The notes beneath the pieces were generated by a model. It saw only the letters and a list, made by a program, of their open reading frames with translations, made no database searches and was not told the origin of the DNA. Positions 39,886-48,950 of a DNA stretch of 64,000 bases are shown piece by piece. A program made the translations under genes and the position numbers. Numbering within the stretch: position 1 is the stretch's first letter; every line of letters begins with the position of its first letter. The stretch comes from Kribbella soli (GTDB lineage Bacteria > Actinomycetota > Actinomycetes > Propionibacteriales > Kribbellaceae): NCBI RefSeq assembly GCF_004331345.1, contig NZ_SJJZ01000002.1, forward strand, positions 1,736,001 through 1,800,000. Direction: 5' to 3'.

Positions 39886-40509
39886 ATGAGCAGCATCACC
39901 CTCATCGGTACGGGGAACATGGCTCGTGCCATCGGCACGCTCGCGGTGGCGGGCGGCAACACCGTCGAGGTCATGGGACGCGATCAGTCCAAGGCAGATG
40001 CCCTCGCCGAGGTTCTGGGCGGCGGCACCACGACAGGTAAGTGGGGTGCCGTCCCGGCCGGGGACATCGTCATCACGGCCGTGTTGTACGCCGGTGTCGT
40101 TCCGGTCGTCGCGGAGTACGGAGACGCCCTTGCGGGCAAGGTCATCGTCGACATCAGCAACCCCTTCAACGCCACGTTCGACGGACTGGCCCACAGCGAG
40201 CCGACCTCGATCGCGCAGGAAGTCGCCAAGATCGCCCCGGCCGGCGCCAGCGTGGTGAAGGCGTTCAACACCATCTTCCGTAGCGTCCTGGAGCAGGGCC
40301 GGCCCGACGTCTTCTTCGCCGGCGACAACCCGCAGGCCAAGGCGGACGTGGCGGCGTTCATCGAGAGCCTCGGGCTGCGCCCGCTGGACGTCGGCGGCCT
40401 GAAAATGGCGCACTGGCTGGAAGGCGCGGGCGTGCTCACGGTAGGCCTCGCAGGCAACGGGATCGGCCACGGGAATTTCGCCATGGGCGTCAGCGAATTC
40501 ACGGACTGA
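39886..40509 (+). CDS. NADPH:F420 oxidoreductase-like protein, paralogue B
   Basis: A 207-residue Rossmann protein: LIGTGNMARAIGTLAVAGGN binds NADP(H), followed by DIVITAVLYAGVVPVVAEYG, KVIVDISNPFNATFDG, VVKAFNTIFRSVLEQG and ESLGLRPLDVGGLKMAHWLE. It is closely related to the gene at 41572 and more distantly to 34979. GGAAGAGAG before ATG 39886 is a ribosome site; GTG 39862 is an alternative. Separated from the LLM oxidoreductase by 119 bp. Confidence 0.86.
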   Translation: MSSITLIGTGNMARAIGTLAVAGGNTVEVMGRDQSKADALAEVLGGGTTTGKWGAVPAGDIVITAVLYAGVVPVVAEYGDALAGKVIVDISNPFNATFDGLAHSEPTSIAQEVAKIAPAGASVVKAFNTIFRSVLEQGRPDVFFAGDNPQAKADVAAFIESLGLRPLDVGGLKMAHWLEGAGVLTVGLAGNGIGHGNFAMGVSEFTD

Positions 40510-40628
40510 CGCCCGGGCTGAGCAGCCGGCGGACAGAGCGCCGTGCGCTCTGACGGGTTGATGGACCACCGACTCGCAGATGTCGGAAATCAACAGTGGC
40601 GAAAATTCGCCTAAGGAGGCTGACCGCA

Positions 40629-41531
40629 ATGCAGCTCGGTTTTATGATTCCCCTTGTCGGGCCCTCCGTCAGTGACGCCCCCGCCCTGAGCGCTTTCGTC
40701 CGCGGACTCGAGGACCTTGGCTACGACGCCCTATGGGTCGGCGATCGCCTGGTCACGCCGGTTGACGTGGGCAGCAACTATCTGGGCCGCGGGCCGCAGA
40801 TGAGCCGCTCCTTCGATCCGGTGCTGCTGTTGACCGTCGCCGCGGCGGCGACCAGCCGGATGCGCCTGAACACCAGCACGCTCAGCACGTTCTACTACGA
40901 GCCGCCGCACCTGGCCCGGCAGCTGACCACGCTCGACGTGCTCAGCGACGGCCGCCTCGGCGTTGGTGTGGGGCTGGGGTGGATGAAGCAGGAGTACGAC
41001 ATCGCCCGCAACGCGGACTGGCAGCGGCGCGGCAAGATGCTCGATGACATGTTGGCGTTCCTGCACGCGTGGTGGACCACCAGTCCCGTGTCCTGGGACA
41101 GCGAGTTCTTCACAATGCCGCCGGTCCACGCCGGCCTCCGTCCGGTCCAGGTGGGCGGGCCACCCATCTGGATCGGCGGTGCCAGCGAGGCCGCGATGCG
41201 CCGAGTCGGCCGCAGCGGGGTCGGCTGGCTCGGGGTCGAAGGGCCGGCGCCCGCCGCGTCGATCAGCAGTCAGGACGAGGACGCCGGCCGCCTGTGGTCG
41301 ATCGCGCGTCGAGCGGCGGAGGACGCCGGCCGCGATCCCGACGCACTGAAGACGGCCATGCGGATCAACCTCGAGCCAGGCACGTCCGTCGACTCGGTCG
41401 CACACCAGCTGAAGCGGTACGCCGACTCTGGTGTTGATGAGGCGTACGTCGATGCCTTCGCGATGTTCACCAGCCTTGACCAGCTGCTCGACTTCGCCGG
41501 CCAGGTGATCGACCGTACAGGCCGGTTGTGA
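40629..41531 (+). CDS. LLM-class (luciferase-like) F420- or flavin-dependent oxidoreductase
   Basis: A 300-residue TIM-barrel oxidoreductase: MQLGFMIPLVGPSVSDAPAL, GLEDLGYDALWVGDRLVTP, LSDGRLGVGVGLGWMKQEYD and PIWIGGASEAAMRRVGRSGV are conserved LLM segments. Many actinobacterial members use F420. A strong site, AAGGAGGCTGACCGCA, precedes the ATG. It lies between two F420-reductase-like genes, which suggests an F420-linked redox set in which those proteins might recycle cofactor or act in the same pathway (inference). Confidence 0.9.
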   Translation: MQLGFMIPLVGPSVSDAPALSAFVRGLEDLGYDALWVGDRLVTPVDVGSNYLGRGPQMSRSFDPVLLLTVAAAATSRMRLNTSTLSTFYYEPPHLARQLTTLDVLSDGRLGVGVGLGWMKQEYDIARNADWQRRGKMLDDMLAFLHAWWTTSPVSWDSEFFTMPPVHAGLRPVQVGGPPIWIGGASEAAMRRVGRSGVGWLGVEGPAPAASISSQDEDAGRLWSIARRAAEDAGRDPDALKTAMRINLEPGTSVDSVAHQLKRYADSGVDEAYVDAFAMFTSLDQLLDFAGQVIDRTGRL

Positions 41532-41571
41532 CCACCGAAGAAACGACCACCCAAGGAAGAGAGCACTCACC

Positions 41572-42195
41572 ATGAGCAGCATCAGTTTCATCGGCCTCGG
41601 GGGCATGGCCCACGCCATCGCCGCCCGCGCGGTCGCCGGCGGCAACTCCGTCGAACTCATCGGCCGGGACCCGGCCAAGGCCAAGGGCCTGGCCGCCGAA
41701 CTCGGCGCCGGGGCCACGACGGGGACCTTCGGCACGGTCCCCGTGGGCGACATCGTCGTTCTCGCAGTGCCGTACACCAGCGCTGTGCCGGTCGTCGCCC
41801 GGTACGGGGATGCGCTGGCCGGCAAGGTCATCATCGACATCTCCAACACCTTCAACGCCGACGCCACCGGGCTGCTCACTCCTGAGGGCACGTCCGGTGC
41901 GCAGGAGATCGCCAAGGCGGCCCCGACGAGCGCCTACGTCGTGAAGGCATTCAACACCGTCTTCGGCCACGTCCTGGTCCAGGAGCGTCCGTTGGACGTG
42001 TTCTTCGCCGGAGATGACGCGGGCGCCAAGGCGAGTGTGTCGGTGTTCATCGAGAGCCTCGGACTGCGTCCCCTCGACGTCGGCGGCCTGGAGATGGCTC
42101 GCTGGCTGGAAGGGGTCGGGCCGCTGCTGATGGGCCTGGCCCGCCACGGCGCGGGGACCTTCGACGTCGCCCTCGGCGTCGACTTCCCCGCCTGA
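41572..42195 (+). CDS. NADPH:F420 oxidoreductase-like protein, paralogue C
   Basis: A 207-residue protein: FIGLGGMAHAIAARAVAGGN, DIVVLAVPYTSAVPVVARYG, KVIIDISNTFNADATG, VVKAFNTVFGHVLVQERP and ESLGLRPLDVGGLEMARWLE. It shares length and most motifs with paralogue B, indicating a duplication around the LLM gene. AAGGAAGAGAG lies upstream of the ATG. It is 40 bp after the LLM gene and 53 bp before the SDR, so one transcript is likely. Confidence 0.87.
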   Translation: MSSISFIGLGGMAHAIAARAVAGGNSVELIGRDPAKAKGLAAELGAGATTGTFGTVPVGDIVVLAVPYTSAVPVVARYGDALAGKVIIDISNTFNADATGLLTPEGTSGAQEIAKAAPTSAYVVKAFNTVFGHVLVQERPLDVFFAGDDAGAKASVSVFIESLGLRPLDVGGLEMARWLEGVGPLLMGLARHGAGTFDVALGVDFPA

Positions 42196-42248
42196 GCGCA
42201 CCTCACACCACCAATACTTCCGCCGCATCACTCATAAGGAGCAGTAGC

Positions 42249-43193
42249 GTGCGCGTTTTCGTCACTGGCGGGACCGGCCATTCCGGTTCGTACATCATTC
42301 CCGAGCTCATCGCCGCCGGGCACGAGGTCACTGGACTGGCCCGGTCGGACACGGCCGCGGCGGCACTCTCCGCGCTCGGCGCGAAGGTCCGCCGCGGCGA
42401 CCTCCAGGACCTCGACGGGCTCAAGGAGGCGGCGGCGGATTCCGACGGCGTGATCCACGTCGCGCACCGGCAAGACCTGCTGCCGTCCGGCGGGATCGAC
42501 GCCGTGGCCGCCGCAGAGATCCCGATCATGCTCGCGTACGGCGAGGCGCTCGCGGGAACTGGAAAACCGCTCGTCGCGGCGGGGAGCATCGGCTCGCCCG
42601 GCACCGGGCGGGACCTGGGCCGGCCGGCCACCGAGGAGGACCCGGCCCTTCCCGTCGGCGAAGAGCACAAGGGCACCCTGCGGGCCCGCAACGTCGTGGA
42701 AACCGCCGTAATCGGCCTCGCCGAACGGGGAGTGCGGTCGTCGGTCGTGCGCATTGCCAATATCGCGCACGACACGACCGATCGTGCCGGCTTCCTGCCC
42801 ACACTGATCGCGCTTGCGAAGGACAAAGGCGTCGCCGGCTACCCCGGCGACGGCACGAACCTGTGGAACGCCGTACACGCCCGCGACCTCGCCTCCTTGT
42901 TCCGCCTGGCGCTGGAGAAGGGCCCGGCCGGCAAGTACTGGCACGCGGTTGAGGACGGGGGCATCCCGTTCCGCGAGATCGCCGAGGCCATCGGCAGCCG
43001 CCTGAGCCTGCCCGCCGTGAGCGTGCCCCTGGACGAACTGATGCTGCCGGGATATTTCGGATTCCTCGCGAACGTGGTCAATCGAAGCTACCCGACGTCC
43101 AACCTCGTCACCCGCCGGACGCTCGGCTGGGCTCCCGCTCAGCCCAGCCTGCTCGCCGATCTGGACAACGGCCACTACTTCCCCGCCGGCTGA
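42249..43193 (+). CDS. NAD(P)-dependent epimerase-like SDR
   Basis: A 314-residue atypical/extended SDR: VFVTGGTGHSGSYIIPELIA (cofactor site), GVIHVAHRQDLLPSGGIDAV, LVAAGSIGSPGTGRDLGRPA and ARNVVETAVIGLAERGVRSS. The usual YxxxK is not clearly present; the position is occupied by ALPVGEEHKGTLRARNVVE, as in several plant-style SDR5 homologues. GTG start with AAGGAGCAGTAGC upstream. It follows the F420-like/LLM genes co-directionally and probably acts on the same class of carbonyl substrates. Confidence 0.85.
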   Translation: MRVFVTGGTGHSGSYIIPELIAAGHEVTGLARSDTAAAALSALGAKVRRGDLQDLDGLKEAAADSDGVIHVAHRQDLLPSGGIDAVAAAEIPIMLAYGEALAGTGKPLVAAGSIGSPGTGRDLGRPATEEDPALPVGEEHKGTLRARNVVETAVIGLAERGVRSSVVRIANIAHDTTDRAGFLPTLIALAKDKGVAGYPGDGTNLWNAVHARDLASLFRLALEKGPAGKYWHAVEDGGIPFREIAEAIGSRLSLPAVSVPLDELMLPGYFGFLANVVNRSYPTSNLVTRRTLGWAPAQPSLLADLDNGHYFPAG

Positions 43194-43264
43194 CGGCAGG
43201 GACCCCATCGCGAATCAGTCCGGCCATCACCGGGACAACGTTCTTCTGGAGGGACGCTGAGAAC

Positions 43265-43774
43265 ATGACGACTGTTGGATTTATCGGAAGCGGATCCATC
43301 GGCAGCGCAATCGCGCGGCTCGCCGTCGCGGCCGGCCACCAGGTCATGCTCAGCAACTCGCGCGGCCCCGAGACGCTCGCGGACACGGTCGCGGAGCTGG
43401 GGCCGCGGGCCTCCGCGGCGACGCGGGAGGAAGCCGCCGCGGCCCGTGAAATCGTCGTGGTCACGGTGCCGGTCACGGCGTTCCCCGACGTCCCCGCCGG
43501 ACCGCTGGCGGGGAAGACAGTCATCGACACGTGCACCTACGGCCCCGATCGTGACAGGCACATCCCCGAGCGCGACGGCACGTCGCTCACCTCGAGCGAG
43601 CTGCTGCTGCTGCTGCGGTACGTCCCGGACGCCATGCTCGTGAAAGCGTTCAACACCATCTTCTTCAAGCACCTACTGTCCCTCGCCCGCCCGGCGGGGG
43701 CGGCCGACCGCTCGTACCTGCTCGTGCTGAGGGTCATATGCCTGCGTGCTCAAGCCCGAGAGGTGGAGGAATGA
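43265..43774 (+). pseudogene. Truncated NADPH:F420 oxidoreductase-like gene, paralogue D
   Basis: The N-terminus is intact (VGFIGSGSIGSAIARLAVAA, REIVVVTVPVTAFPDVPAG, KTVIDTCTYGPDRDRHIPER, AMLVKAFNTIFFKHLLSLAR) up to RPAGAADRSY. The family would continue with a C-terminal domain of about 60 residues; here the frame runs into LLVLRVICLRAQAREVEE and stops. The stop overlaps the ATG of the YbaK-like gene (ATGA). Probably non-functional, though translation through it could still feed the next start. Confidence 0.75.
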
Positions 43775-44265
43775 GCGACGCAGATCGTGTGATGGACGGC
43801 GCGGAGCGGTTCGAGGCGGACGCGGACGCGCGCGGACTCGACGTTGAGATCGTCGAGCATCTGGAGGCGCAGAGTCTCGCAGACGTAGCCGAGCTGCTCA
43901 GCATCGAGCCGGGCGACATCGTGAAGTCGCTTGTCGTGAAGCGGCACGACGGAAGCTACCTGTTCGCGCTGATCCCCGGCGGCCGCCAGATCTCGTGGCC
44001 GAAGCTCCGCGCGGTGGTGGGCGTCAACAAACTGCGGATGTCCGACGAGGGAATGACCCTCGACGCGACGGGCTACCGGCACGGCGTCACGCCTATCGGG
44101 TCGACCACGGCCTGGCCGGTCGTCGCCGACGAGCGAATAGTCGGCCGCCGTATCGCCGTGGGCGCGGGGACGGGCGGGCGCCTCGCCTTCGTCGACGCGG
44201 ACGCCTTGGTCGCCGCCTACGGCGCGGCTGTCACCGACATCAGCGCTGAGGAATCGCCTCACTGA
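43771..44265 (+). CDS. YbaK/ProX-family aminoacyl-tRNA deacylase
   Basis: A 164-residue protein of the YbaK/EbsC editing family, which hydrolyses mischarged tRNA such as Cys-tRNAPro. Signature segments are DIVKSLVVKRHDGSYLFALI with the conserved Lys, the basic stretch GGRQISWPKLRAVVGVNKLR, and GVTPIGSTTAWPVVADERI (the conserved G-PIG-loop). The gene starts at ATG 43771 after GGTGGAGGA and overlaps the truncated gene's stop. Proofreading specificity cannot be told. Confidence 0.87.
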   Translation: MSDADRVMDGAERFEADADARGLDVEIVEHLEAQSLADVAELLSIEPGDIVKSLVVKRHDGSYLFALIPGGRQISWPKLRAVVGVNKLRMSDEGMTLDATGYRHGVTPIGSTTAWPVVADERIVGRRIAVGAGTGGRLAFVDADALVAAYGAAVTDISAEESPH

Positions 44266-44518
44266 CCTCCGCGCCCGGTCCTCGGATTCCGGTACGTTCC
44301 GTCAGAAGGCTGCAGTTGGCTTCCACCACCACTGCCCGTCACGCACCAACGCTCGGTGGACGGAAATCAGTTCCATTGCTTGTTCCTTCCCCCATTCTGT
44401 CCCCCGTGCGAGCTACCCGCGAGTGTCAACCGTGCGGTAACGACTTTGGGCGGGCGGATCCATAGCGTTCGGGGTAGCCCGCGGCGCTCCGGCCACGGAT
44501 TCTCACAAAGGAGTCATC

Positions 44519-45352
44519 GTGCGTCTGGTATGGCAGCTCTCGGCGGTTGCGGCGGTCTGGATCCTCGGCAATCTGGGGACGGCTGCAGTGAAGGGCAACC
44601 CCTGGCTAGCACTCGTCGCCGGCCTGCTGACGGCCGTCGTCGCGGTCCTGGTCTACGGCTGGGTGGTGCGGCGGACCGAGCACCGGGCCCCCGTCGAGGT
44701 GTCGCTGAAGGGAGCAGGTGCCGGAGTCAGCTCGGGCACGCTGCTCGGCATCGCGCTGTTCGGGGCAGTCATCGCGAACATCGCCTTCTTCGGTGACTAC
44801 ACGATCAACGGCCTGGGCACGCCCGCGAGCGCCGTCGCCCTGCTCGGTATCATGGCGGGTGCCGCCGTGACCGAGGAGTTGGTCTTCCGCGGTGTCCTGT
44901 TCCGGAACGTCGAGCGCTGGACCGGAACCTGGATCGCGCTCGCACTGACCGGCTCGCTGTTCGGCCTGATCCACCTGCTCAACGCGAACGCCACCCTGTG
45001 GGGTGCCATCGCTATCGCCATCGAGGCAGGCGGGATGCTGACCGCCGCGTACATCGCCACCCGCAAGCTGTGGGTGCCGATCGGTCTGCACTTCGGCTGG
45101 AACATCGCCGCGAGCGCCATCTTCAGCACCGAGGTGTCCGGCAGCAACACCGCGCAGGGCCTGCTGGACGCGACGATGTCGGGTCCCGCGCTGGTCACGG
45201 GCGGCGGCTTCGGACCGGAGGGCAGTATCTACGCGGTAGTGTTCGGCGTGCTGGCCACCGGCGTGTTCATGTGGCTGGCCTACCGGCGTGGGCACGTGGT
45301 TCCCGTCCGTCGCTCGGCCCGCGCGGACGTGGCCGTTAGGCTCTCCCGTTGA
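44519..45352 (+). CDS. CPBP-family intramembrane metalloprotease (Abi/CAAX-like)
   Basis: A 277-residue membrane protein with about eight helices. The CPBP motifs are visible: motif 1 VTEELVFRGVLF (Glu-Glu and Arg), motif 2 FGLIHLLNA with His, and motif 3 GLHFGWNIAAS with His and Asn. Members cleave or bind prenylated or membrane peptides and include bacteriocin-immunity proteins. GTG start after AAAGGAG. The stop overlaps the TTG start of the kinase (TTGA), linking it to the two-component system, perhaps as a regulated protease or sensor partner. Confidence 0.88.
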   Translation: MRLVWQLSAVAAVWILGNLGTAAVKGNPWLALVAGLLTAVVAVLVYGWVVRRTEHRAPVEVSLKGAGAGVSSGTLLGIALFGAVIANIAFFGDYTINGLGTPASAVALLGIMAGAAVTEELVFRGVLFRNVERWTGTWIALALTGSLFGLIHLLNANATLWGAIAIAIEAGGMLTAAYIATRKLWVPIGLHFGWNIAASAIFSTEVSGSNTAQGLLDATMSGPALVTGGGFGPEGSIYAVVFGVLATGVFMWLAYRRGHVVPVRRSARADVAVRLSR

Positions 45353-46524
45353 TCGATCTCGGGCGGGCCCTGGACCGGTGGCGGCAGCTCGATGTCACGG
45401 TCCGGGACCTGCCGCTCGCGTTGCTGCCGGCGGTCGCATCGTTCGTGCCAGCGTTCCACGGGATGGGGACGGAGGTCGGCGCGCTGCCGACCCGTCCCTT
45501 CGACGCGCTGGCCGTCGTCGCGATCGTGCTCCAGTGCTTCTCGCTCGCCGTTCGCAGGCGATGGCCGGCCGCCTGCCTCGTCTTGGTGTTCCTCGGCTTC
45601 GCCCTCGATCAGCTCCGGGGTTACCACACGTTGGCGGGCGCCGGGCTCGTTATCGCGCTGCTGAGCGCGGGTGCCTACCTGGAACGCCGTCGCCGCACGG
45701 TCGCGATCCTCCTCTCGGGTGCCTACGTGGTGCTGGCGCTCGCGCTCGACCTGGCCGGCGGGACCGAGCGGGCGGACGGGTACCTGACGTTCTACCTGGC
45801 GCTGGTCCTCGTGTCGGCCGTCGGCTCCTGGCTGCGCTCCACCCGGGCCGCCGAGACCGAACGGCGTCTCCGGGTCGCCGAGGAGACCCGCACCGCGGAA
45901 CGCACCCGGATCGCCCGCGAGCTGCACGACGTCGTGACCCACCACGTGACGGCGATGGTCGTGCAGACGGAGGCGGCCCGGTACCTGACAGGCGCCCCCG
46001 ACCGGCTCGACGAGACGCTGAATGCGGTCACCGACACGGGCCGGCGGGCGATCGGCGACCTCCGGAACCTTTTGGACCTGCTCGACCCCGGCCACGACGG
46101 CGCGGCCCGGGCACCGTCCCTCCGGGACCTGCACACGCTCGTCGAGCAGACCCGTCAGGCCGGGCAGCCGGTAGAGCTCACCGAGGAGGGCACGCCGTCG
46201 GAATCCGCCGGAAGCGCCGAGCTCGTCGCCCACAGGGTGGTGCAGGAGGCCCTGACGAACGCCCTCAAGCATGCACACGGCAGGCCGACGGCGGTCGGCG
46301 TGCGCTACGACGAACGGGAGATCACCGTGGAGATCAGCACTGCCGGGACCGGATCTGGGCAGGCCCTCGTCGGCGCCCGCCCGCGTTCGCCCGGCGGGAA
46401 CGGTCGGGGGCTCGTCGGGCTCCGCGAACGGGTGGATGCCCTGGGTGGCGAGTTCGCGGCGGACCGCGGGGCCGATGGCGGATTCGTCGTTCTGGCGCGC
46501 ATCCCCACCGGGAGCCGATCATGA
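45349..46524 (+). CDS. NarL-type sensor histidine kinase (HisKA_3)
   Basis: A 391-residue kinase. Residues about 15-160 contain five or six hydrophobic helices (LPLALLPAVASFVPAFHGMG, LVLVFLGFALDQLRGYHTLA). The dimerisation box ARELHDVVTHHVTAMVV has phosphoacceptor His193. The ATPase domain shows VVQEALTNALKHAHG and GRGLVGLRERVDALGG, ending at 391. TTG start overlapping the CPBP gene's stop; its own stop overlaps the response regulator's ATG (ATGA). CPBP, kinase and regulator thus form a three-gene coupled operon. Confidence 0.9.
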   Translation: MIDLGRALDRWRQLDVTVRDLPLALLPAVASFVPAFHGMGTEVGALPTRPFDALAVVAIVLQCFSLAVRRRWPAACLVLVFLGFALDQLRGYHTLAGAGLVIALLSAGAYLERRRRTVAILLSGAYVVLALALDLAGGTERADGYLTFYLALVLVSAVGSWLRSTRAAETERRLRVAEETRTAERTRIARELHDVVTHHVTAMVVQTEAARYLTGAPDRLDETLNAVTDTGRRAIGDLRNLLDLLDPGHDGAARAPSLRDLHTLVEQTRQAGQPVELTEEGTPSESAGSAELVAHRVVQEALTNALKHAHGRPTAVGVRYDEREITVEISTAGTGSGQALVGARPRSPGGNGRGLVGLRERVDALGGEFAADRGADGGFVVLARIPTGSRS

Positions 46525-47180
46525 GTGCGCCGATCCGGATCCTGGTGTGCGACGACCAGGCGCTGATCCGCACCGGGTTCGCGACGATCATCGACGCCCA
46601 GCCCGACCTCGAGGTGGTCGGCGAATGCGAGGACGGGCGGGCCGCCGTCGACCTCGCCGGCCGGCTGAACCCGGACGTCGTGGTGATGGACGTCCGGATG
46701 CCGGTGCTCGACGGCATCGAGGCGACCCGCCTGCTCACCGGCGTCGGGGTCGCGCACCCGATCAAGGTGCTCGTGGTGACGACGTTCAACCTCGACGAGT
46801 ACGTCTACGAGGCGCTGCGCGCGGGGGCCAGCGGGTTTCTGCTCAAGGACGCCCCGGCGGCGCAGCTGCTGCACGGCATCCGCACGGTCGCGACCGGGGC
46901 TGCGCTACTGGCGCCCGAGGTGACCCGGAAGCTCGTCGGCAGGTACGCGGCGCGGATCCGCCCCGCCGAGAGCGCAGCTGCCGACACCGCGCTGACGCCG
47001 CGCGAGCTCGAGGTGCTTCGCCTTATCGCCAACGGCCTGTCGAACGGCGAGATCGCCACAACGCTGGTGATCAGCCAGGAGACCGTCAAGACGTACGTGT
47101 CACGCATTCTGGCAAAGCTCGGTCTGCGCGACCGCGTGCAAGCGGTGGTCCACGCCTACCGCAGCGGCCTGGTGACCTGA
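46521..47180 (+). CDS. NarL/LuxR-type response regulator
   Basis: A 219-residue regulator: receiver domain with acidic pair D11-D12, phosphoacceptor D57 (VVVMDVRMPVLDG), Thr in VVTTFN and Lys in FLLKDAPA; LuxR HTH from about 150 (LTPRELEVLRLIANGLSN, QETVKTYVSRILAKLGL). ATG coupled to the kinase stop. Overall it resembles DesR/LiaR-like pairs of actinomycetes. A separate system from the one at 10100-12978. Confidence 0.93.
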   Translation: MSAPIRILVCDDQALIRTGFATIIDAQPDLEVVGECEDGRAAVDLAGRLNPDVVVMDVRMPVLDGIEATRLLTGVGVAHPIKVLVVTTFNLDEYVYEALRAGASGFLLKDAPAAQLLHGIRTVATGAALLAPEVTRKLVGRYAARIRPAESAAADTALTPRELEVLRLIANGLSNGEIATTLVISQETVKTYVSRILAKLGLRDRVQAVVHAYRSGLVT

Positions 47181-47278
47181 GGATGGCGCTCGGCGGGCAC
47201 CCGTGCACAGGCTGTACATGGGCATAGGCTCCGCAGACATGACGTCCGCGGAGCCGCTCCGACTGCTGCGGGTCGGTC

Positions 47279-48412
47279 TCAGCGCAGTTGGCGGAAGAAC
47301 TCGGTGATGTCGTAGGCGAGCAGTTCGGGCTCTTCGTGGGCGGCGAAGTGTCCGCCGCGTGGCATCGACGTGTACCGGGTGATGTTGTAGGTGCGTTCGG
47401 CCCAGGAGCGCGGGGGCTGGGTGAGGTCGGCGGGAAAGACGGCGACGGCGGTGGGCACTTCGACCTTTTCGACGCGCCGGGTCAGGCCGCGGGCGTACTC
47501 GTAGTAGGGCCGGAACGACGTCGAGATCGTGCCCGTGAACCAGTACAGGGACGCCTGGGTGAGGGCGAAATCGTCGGTGAACCGGGACGACAGGTCGCCG
47601 CCCGAGTCGCTCCAGGCGCGGTACTTCTCGACGATCCAGGCCAGCAGGCCGGTCGGAGAGTCGGACAGAGCGTGGGCCAGGGTGAGCGGGCGGGTGTTCT
47701 GCAGGTGCTGGTAACCGCCCTCCTCCGCGCTCCAGGTGGCGCCCTGGTCGAGGTAGGCCTGTTCGTCCAGGGTGAGGCTGGCGGCGTCGTACTCCTGGGG
47801 TGCGGCGACGGCGAGCAGGTGGATGCCGGCCAGCGACTCCGGGTAGGCCTCACCCAGACGCGAGGTGATCCCCGCGCCCAGGTCGCCGCCATGGGCGGCG
47901 TACCGGTCGAAGCCGAGCTCGTCCCGCATGAGCCGGTGCCAGATCTGGTGGGTCTGGAGCGTCGGCGGGAGGGCCGGTCGTTGCGGCGAGAACGCGTAGC
48001 CGGGCAGCGAGGGGACGACGACCGTGAACGCGTCGGACGCGTCGCCGCCGTGCTTCGACGGCTCCGCGAGACGCCGGGCGAGGTCGGTGAGCTCCAGGAA
48101 GGTGCTGGGCCAGCCGTGGGTCAGGACGATCGGCAGGGCGCCGGGCTGCTCGCCGTCAAACCGGAGGTAATGGACGGGCGAGCCGCCGATGGCGGCCATG
48201 TAGTGCGGCAGGGCGTTGATCCGCGCCTCGTGGGTGCGCCAGTCATAGCCTGTGGCCCAGTACTCCGCCAGGCGGCGCACCTCGGTGGTGTCGGTACCCG
48301 CTTCCCAGCCATCGACGGGCCACCGGGTGGGCCACCGGGTGGCCCGTAGCCGCGCGCGCAGGTCTTCGAGTTCTGCATCGGTCACCGCCATCAGCGGCGT
48401 GTGGTCGGTCAT
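47279..48412 (-). CDS. Epoxide hydrolase family alpha/beta hydrolase
   Basis: A 377-residue enzyme of the same family as the gene at 14211. EHN domain at about 8-110 (TDAELEDLRARLRATRWPTR). Core motifs are closer to canonical: VLTHGWPSTFLELTDL for the oxyanion site and AAHGGDLGAGITSRL with nucleophilic Asp. The catalytic base is in MPRGGHFAAHEEPELL. AGGAGAGG upstream supports ATG 48412. Acts on epoxides or related esters; convergent with the response regulator. Confidence 0.9.
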   Translation of the reverse strand: MTDHTPLMAVTDAELEDLRARLRATRWPTRWPVDGWEAGTDTTEVRRLAEYWATGYDWRTHEARINALPHYMAAIGGSPVHYLRFDGEQPGALPIVLTHGWPSTFLELTDLARRLAEPSKHGGDASDAFTVVVPSLPGYAFSPQRPALPPTLQTHQIWHRLMRDELGFDRYAAHGGDLGAGITSRLGEAYPESLAGIHLLAVAAPQEYDAASLTLDEQAYLDQGATWSAEEGGYQHLQNTRPLTLAHALSDSPTGLLAWIVEKYRAWSDSGGDLSSRFTDDFALTQASLYWFTGTISTSFRPYYEYARGLTRRVEKVEVPTAVAVFPADLTQPPRSWAERTYNITRYTSMPRGGHFAAHEEPELLAYDITEFFRQLR

Positions 48413-48431
48413 GTGCCTCTCCTGGTCGTGC

Positions 48432-48950
48432 TCACGCGCGGTCCGACCGCGCCTGGACGTGGTCGACGACCAGGTCGGGACGGGTCACGAACGGGTGGTG
48501 CCCGGTCGGCAGCTCGACGGAGCACGTCGCGCGGCCCGCGTGGGGGCGCTGCAGCTCGACCGACGTGCTGCGGTCCTGCGCGCACACTAGGTACGTCGAG
48601 TCGATCCCCTGCCAGCCGGCCACACTGGTTGGCGTCATGAACGCCGCGGCCGACTGCGCCGTCACTCGCTCCCACGCATGGTGCCGGGTCGCCTCGTCGG
48701 CGTCCTGGAGGAATCGCTCTCCGAACGAGGCCGCGTCGTAGCCGGACACACTTAGCGTGCCGTCCCCGTTGTCGCCGATCGAGACCGGGTCGCTCTCGCC
48801 GCTCATGATCGCCCTCTGCGACTGTCCGAGGTCGGGAGGTAGGACGACACGTAGAGCAGGTGCGCGACGGCGGAGTTCCGGCCGGCCTCGGCGATGACGG
48901 TGCCGCCGTAGGAGTGACCGACGACCAGGTCCGCGGTGCGCTGCCACCAC
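48432..48950 (-). pseudogene. Broken alpha/beta hydrolase fused to a regulator remnant
   Basis: The N-terminus is missing. The remaining part starts ADLVVGHSYGGTVIAEAGRN with the nucleophile serine (GHSYGG) and VAHLLYVSSYLPTSD in one frame. After a frameshift near 48832 it continues LGQSQRAIMSGESDPVSIGD, SVSGYDAASFGERFLQDADE and GRATCSVELPTGHHPFVTRP to the natural end with a base His. The upstream part is replaced by the LuxR-ATPase remnant, joined near 48950. Confidence 0.78.

Noticed and set aside
47240..47308. A 22-codon frame (MTSAEPLRLLRVGLSAVGG) with a TAGGCT box just upstream
   Set aside because: It may be the cut start of a lost gene, but it is too short and overlaps the epoxide hydrolase end; no family can be assigned.
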